Shown here piece by piece: positions 29,631-32,298 of a DNA stretch of 32,298 nucleotides. Every line of letters begins with the position of its first letter. Position 1 is the stretch's first letter. The position numbers and the translations under genes were made by a program. The notes under the pieces are model-generated. The model was not told the DNA's origin and made no database searches. It saw nothing but the letters and a program-made list of their open reading frames with translations. This DNA comes from a bacterium (GTDB taxonomy: Bacteria; Patescibacteriota; Minisyncoccia; JAUYLV01). The DNA lies in NCBI GenBank assembly GCA_030699565.1, contig JAUYLV010000035.1, forward strand, positions 1-32,298, in the 5' to 3' direction.

Positions 29631-29801
29631 ATGCCCGATGCAGCTAAAACCAATGCGAACATTCAGGAGGACTACAGAAAATTCCTTGAAGATTTAGCAG
29701 TGCTTCAAAAGCAGCAAAATGCGTTGATTGCCGCGTATCGGCAAAAACTCGAGCAGCGTAAACTCGCTACAATACAAAAAAGATTAGCTTCCGCACTATA
29801 A
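29631..29801 (+). CDS. small helical/coiled-coil protein, 56 aa
   Basis: The track's ORF starts inside tRNA-Cys; the ATG at 29631 gives a product MPDAAKTNANIQEDYRKFLE... that is almost entirely predicted helix. It is rich in Leu, Gln, Lys and Ala (LAVLQKQQNALIAAYRQKLE) with heptad-like spacing. Family unknown. It is followed immediately by a hairpin and T-tract. Being between a tRNA and the terminator, it may be co-transcribed with tRNA-Cys. No clear SD. Confidence 0.5.
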   Translation: MPDAAKTNANIQEDYRKFLEDLAVLQKQQNALIAAYRQKLEQRKLATIQKRLASAL

Positions 29802-29823
29802 CCGCGCATCGGCGGTATTTTTT
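29801..29823 (+). terminator. terminator touching the next start codon
   Basis: ACCGC/GCGGT stem, 6-nt loop, ATTTTTT; the ATG of the next gene begins 1 nt later. Confidence 0.75.
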
Positions 29824-29824
29824 A

Positions 29825-31384
29825 ATGGAAAAAGAATATCATGAGGAATTGAATACTTCGGAGAATGCATCGGATCGTGAGGGGCGATCTGATGAGGCGC
29901 TGCAATACGAGCCCGGCATTGGCATACGTTTTACGGAACTTTTGAAGGAGCAACGCGAAGTAATAAATCCGGAAAAAATGAGCGAGTCGTCCGCCGAGAC
30001 GGACGAATACCTGATAGAATCAGTGGAGAAACGGGCTCAAGAAATGGTTGTCGAAGGCCAGATGCAGGTTGACGGACTGGAGCAGGAACTTGGCATGCCA
30101 CAAGACGATATTATTGCGGTGCGAGAAGAAATGGATTTTAACGATCATTTAAGAATGATTCGATGGAAAGCGAGCGAGATGGTCGATGCAATGCGCATAA
30201 AATTATTTGGGCGCAAACCCATAGAATCCGGCGAGATATTCTCTCCGGAACTTGAGATGAGAATAATCCGCGAAGCTTCCAAAAACGAGCGCCCCGCGCT
30301 CATTCGGGAATTCAAAGAAAAATTGGCATTTCAAAAGAAGGGGCTGGCGCGCATGCAAAAAGAAATCATCCAGAAGATAAGAAAAAATCCCGATGCTCAG
30401 CTTGGTGAACTTTATCGCTGGGTAGATGAGGCCGCCCCTTCACTTGGTCTTACATATGACCAGACAGAAGAAGCTCGCGAGATGCTCTCGGCATATGCCG
30501 AAAAACATGCAAATGTGCGATGTAGGCGCGAGGAATTCCCTGACGATAAAGCACTCTATAAGGCTTTATTCGGCCAGGAACCCCGGGGCGAGGTGAAGGT
30601 AGTTGAAGGCCCCATTACGTTATACTTCCGCTGCTTCGATCCGGCTGATTATGCCCGCATCCATCGCCACGCTTGGGAAGGGGAGGATATCACCGAAAAA
30701 GATCTTCAAATCGCGAATATGAGCGGCGGGGTAAGCATCGGCGATTCACGCATTCCGGGACTTGAAGGCGCGATTATCGCCGAAAATTCCCACGAACTGA
30801 AAATAACGGGATTACGAAGATTTAACCCCGATGTTTATCGGAATAGACGCGATAGATCGCATAAAATTTTGGCACATGAGGAACAACATGCGATAAAGCG
30901 ACTGTTTGGAGAACGCCTTGAGCGGCGAAGCACATGGAAGAGATTCCGTAAAGCAGAGAACGACGAGGAACGCATAACCATACTAAAAAGCGAACTTAGA
31001 TATGGTCGGGAAGAATTTGCCGACGAGAGAGCTAGAGATGAGATACTGGCATACTTTACCGAAGGCTTATATGGCGTGTACGAGCGTCTGACACAGCCAA
31101 AAGCACAGGGAGGAATCTATGATTACCTGGACGGTGTCAAGGAAAGAGTTATTAAAAATTTTACTATTGAATTCGGCGAGGAGTTCAAACCTCTATATGA
31201 AAAGACCGCAAGCGCGGTGTTGGATGCAGAATATAAGCAGCTTCTTAAATCAGGCATTAATGCGGTACATGCCTTGTATAAGGAGGGGCATGATAAACAG
31301 GAGATCATCGCCCTGCTTATTCAGGAGCCGCTTGCGAGATGGGAAAAAGTTGTAAGGCGACAATTACACGAGCGAAAGGAATAG
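29825..31384 (+). CDS. 519-residue hypothetical protein with a HEEQH metallopeptidase-like motif
   Basis: No family recognised. Residues 1-100 are acidic and low-complexity (LNTSENASDREGRSDEAL). A helical middle includes LIREFKEKLAFQKKGLARMQ. Around 245-345 there is a beta-rich portion (ITLYFRCFDPADYARIHRHA, MSGGVSIGDSRIPGLEGAII). LAHEEQHAIKRLFGE carries an HExxH motif (351-355), and about 50 residues on RARDEILAYFTEGL offers a Glu third ligand, the layout of a gluzincin. The C-terminal 120 residues are helical. No signal or membrane segment, so a cytosolic zinc hydrolase is a reasonable inference. The start sits right behind a terminator; mutT follows by 6 nt. Confidence 0.7.
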   Translation: MEKEYHEELNTSENASDREGRSDEALQYEPGIGIRFTELLKEQREVINPEKMSESSAETDEYLIESVEKRAQEMVVEGQMQVDGLEQELGMPQDDIIAVREEMDFNDHLRMIRWKASEMVDAMRIKLFGRKPIESGEIFSPELEMRIIREASKNERPALIREFKEKLAFQKKGLARMQKEIIQKIRKNPDAQLGELYRWVDEAAPSLGLTYDQTEEAREMLSAYAEKHANVRCRREEFPDDKALYKALFGQEPRGEVKVVEGPITLYFRCFDPADYARIHRHAWEGEDITEKDLQIANMSGGVSIGDSRIPGLEGAIIAENSHELKITGLRRFNPDVYRNRRDRSHKILAHEEQHAIKRLFGERLERRSTWKRFRKAENDEERITILKSELRYGREEFADERARDEILAYFTEGLYGVYERLTQPKAQGGIYDYLDGVKERVIKNFTIEFGEEFKPLYEKTASAVLDAEYKQLLKSGINAVHALYKEGHDKQEIIALLIQEPLARWEKVVRRQLHERKE

Positions 31385-31390
31385 AAATAT

Positions 31391-31780
31391 ATGCTAAATG
31401 TTGCTGCGGCGATCATTGAAAAAAACGGCAAGTATCTCATTGCCAAGCGCAAGGCGGGTTCGTATCGCCAAGGCATGTGGGAGTTTCCGGGCGGCAAGAT
31501 CGAGCCGGGCGAGACGCCCGAGGCCTGCCTGGAAAGGGAATTGATGGAAGAACTCGGTATCGTTACCAACGTAGGAGAGTTTATCATGGAAAATACATAC
31601 GACTATGGCGACAGGGTGGTAAGGCTGCTTGCTTATCGGGTTTTCTATGTTTCGGGAGAATTCCAACTGAATGCCCATGACGAGTTACGGTGGGTTGAGG
31701 CCAATGAATTCAGTCAATTTGATTTTGTGGAGGCGGATCTGCCGTTCGTGCAAAGGCTCATCAGCATAAACTCCGCTTAA
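31391..31780 (+). CDS. mutT: Nudix hydrolase, MutT-like (8-oxo-dGTP diphosphatase)
   Basis: 129 residues. The Nudix box GKIEPGETPEACLERELMEE followed by LGI fits GX5EX7REUXEEXGU exactly. AAAIIEKNGKYLIAKRKAGSYRQGMWEFPGG is the typical MutT N-terminal sheet, and LRWVEANEFSQFDFVEADLPFV the C-terminal half. It cleans 8-oxo-dGTP from the nucleotide pool, or a related nucleotide. It starts 6 nt after the HEEQH protein gene, so they probably share a transcript. AAAGGA lies 11 nt before the ATG. Confidence 0.9.
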   Translation: MLNVAAAIIEKNGKYLIAKRKAGSYRQGMWEFPGGKIEPGETPEACLERELMEELGIVTNVGEFIMENTYDYGDRVVRLLAYRVFYVSGEFQLNAHDELRWVEANEFSQFDFVEADLPFVQRLISINSA

Positions 31781-31792
31781 AAAAACATAGTC

Positions 31793-31859
31793 CGCGTCCT
31801 GCCCGCTTAAATTTTGCGAAGCAAAACTTTGGCGGGCTTGCGATGCGGCTTTTTTTGTT
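31793..31859 (+). terminator. large terminator after mutT
   Basis: An inner stem GCCCGC...GCGGGC contains ATTTTGC/GCAAAA, with an outer partial CCGC/GCGG stem, then TTTTTTT. Confidence 0.75.
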
Positions 31860-31875
31860 TTATGATTTTAACGCT

Positions 31876-31962
31876 GCCCGGGTGATGGAATTGGTATACA
31901 TGAGGGACTTAAAATCCCTTGCCCGCAAGGGCTTGCGAGTTCGAGTCTCGCCCCGGGCACCA
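31876..31962 (+). tRNA. tRNA-Leu(TAA)
   Basis: Acceptor GCCCGGG/CCCGGGC, anticodon stem AGGGA/TCCCT with loop CTTAAAA (anticodon TAA), long type II variable arm (GCCCGCAAGGGC), T-arm GCGAG-TTCGAGT-CTCGC, discriminator A. CCA is encoded, unlike the tRNA-Cys gene. Confidence 0.96.
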
Positions 31963-32130
31963 TTAGTGAACTCATCGGTTTTTTGGAAGCCAGAAGGTGG
32001 GACGCGCGAAGCGCGTGGCGCATCATTTGTTTTGAAAATAGGTTCGGATTTGGTAAAATAAACGCACATCAATTCCAAATGCCATATTTTTGAATCGAGT
32101 AGACTTAATTTCAGCTTTCTGAAGATTCAG
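31963..32130. other. noncoding gap after tRNA-Leu
   Basis: No gene seen. It has a GC-rich ACGCGCGAAGCGCGT hairpin followed by AT-rich sequence. The minus-strand ORF across it and the tRNA is a tRNA artefact. Confidence 0.5.
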
Positions 32131-32156
32131 CCAACGCCTCATGGTGTTGGTTTTTT
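32131..32156 (+). terminator. intrinsic terminator downstream of tRNA-Leu
   Basis: CCAACGCC/GGTGTTGG stem (one G-U pair), TCAT loop, six T. Confidence 0.85.
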
Positions 32157-32232
32157 AATCTAATCCTCATCTATTCGGATGTATCCTGAAGAGCGTCATT
32201 CTTAGGCTTTTCTACCGATGTTTTAAGGTGTA

Positions 32233-32261
32233 TTGACAACTATAATAATTCGTGCTAGAAT
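32233..32261 (+). promoter_or_regulatory. near-consensus sigma-70-type promoter at the window end
   Basis: TTGACA (32233-32238), exactly 17 nt, TGC-TAGAAT (32256-32261) with an extended -10. Transcription would begin near 32268 and run out of the window; no start codon is visible before the end. Confidence 0.85.
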
Positions 32262-32298
32262 AGCATACATACTTTTTGCATCTGCTTTTTGTTTTTTG

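Noticed and set aside
31860-32078. Minus-strand ORF GARGETRTRKPLRARDFKS
   Set aside because: It is the antisense translation of tRNA-Leu, a well-known artefact of tRNA genes.

Overview
The window is a compact, gene-dense bacterial chromosome segment, with no phage, plasmid or IS transposase genes. It most resembles a Patescibacteria/CPR genome (Parcubacteria-like). This is an inference from a short IF-2 without N-terminal extension, a pared-down murein gene cluster, a MurD with a TGSKGKST P-loop, many short genes, frequent lack of Shine-Dalgarno (SD) sequences, and several promoters placed so that transcription would begin at the start codon. No rRNA or marker phylogeny is available here to prove it.

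Layout. 1-3.2 kb: a YbaK-type deacylase, a small divergent membrane protein, the condensin partners scpA-scpB and a D,D-carboxypeptidase. 3.3-8.6 kb: a minimal dcw block (mraY, murD, ftsW, murG), interrupted by a possible small RNA and a hidden 54-residue zinc-ribbon membrane protein on the minus strand. 8.6-10.8 kb: a membrane-anchored HEISH peptidase divergent from gltX. 10.8-14.4 kb: the main accessory block, with a RidA-like protein, a fused B12-dependent acyl-CoA mutase and a MeaB-like G-protein chaperone. The mutase active site carries Phe/Gln where methylmalonyl-CoA mutases have Tyr/Arg, so an isobutyryl-CoA-mutase-like substrate is more likely. The chaperone has lost the NKxD motif. 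14.6-18.2 kb: a PilB/GspE ATPase, a polytopic membrane protein, a rhodanese-fold protein without its cysteine, and a SIMPL-domain protein. 18.4-20 kb (minus strand): ychF and an acidic hypothetical protein. 20.2-23 kb: a phosphohexomutase and an M24 peptidase. 23.1-25.3 kb (minus strand): an EEP-family hydrolase, trpS, a tiny ORF and an Ada-like zinc domain lacking the methyl-acceptor Cys. 25.4-26.3 kb: a fusion of a YunG-like Cys-His domain with a deaminase. 26.4-31.8 kb: infB-rbfA-nrnA, tRNA-Cys, a small coiled-coil protein, a 519-residue HEEQH protein and mutT. 31.9 kb to the end: tRNA-Leu, a terminator, and a near-consensus promoter pointing out of the window.

Working together: most genes belong to core modules (murein synthesis, chromosome organisation, translation initiation, tRNA charging, nucleotide sanitation). 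The mutase/G-protein pair and the YunG-deaminase fusion are the functional outliers. Noncoding DNA is unusual too. At least three palindromic repeat elements (one with 15-bp perfect terminal inverted repeats), plus a likely fragment, sit between genes. Seven gene junctions carry short tandem or inverted 'word' repeats, each with its own word.
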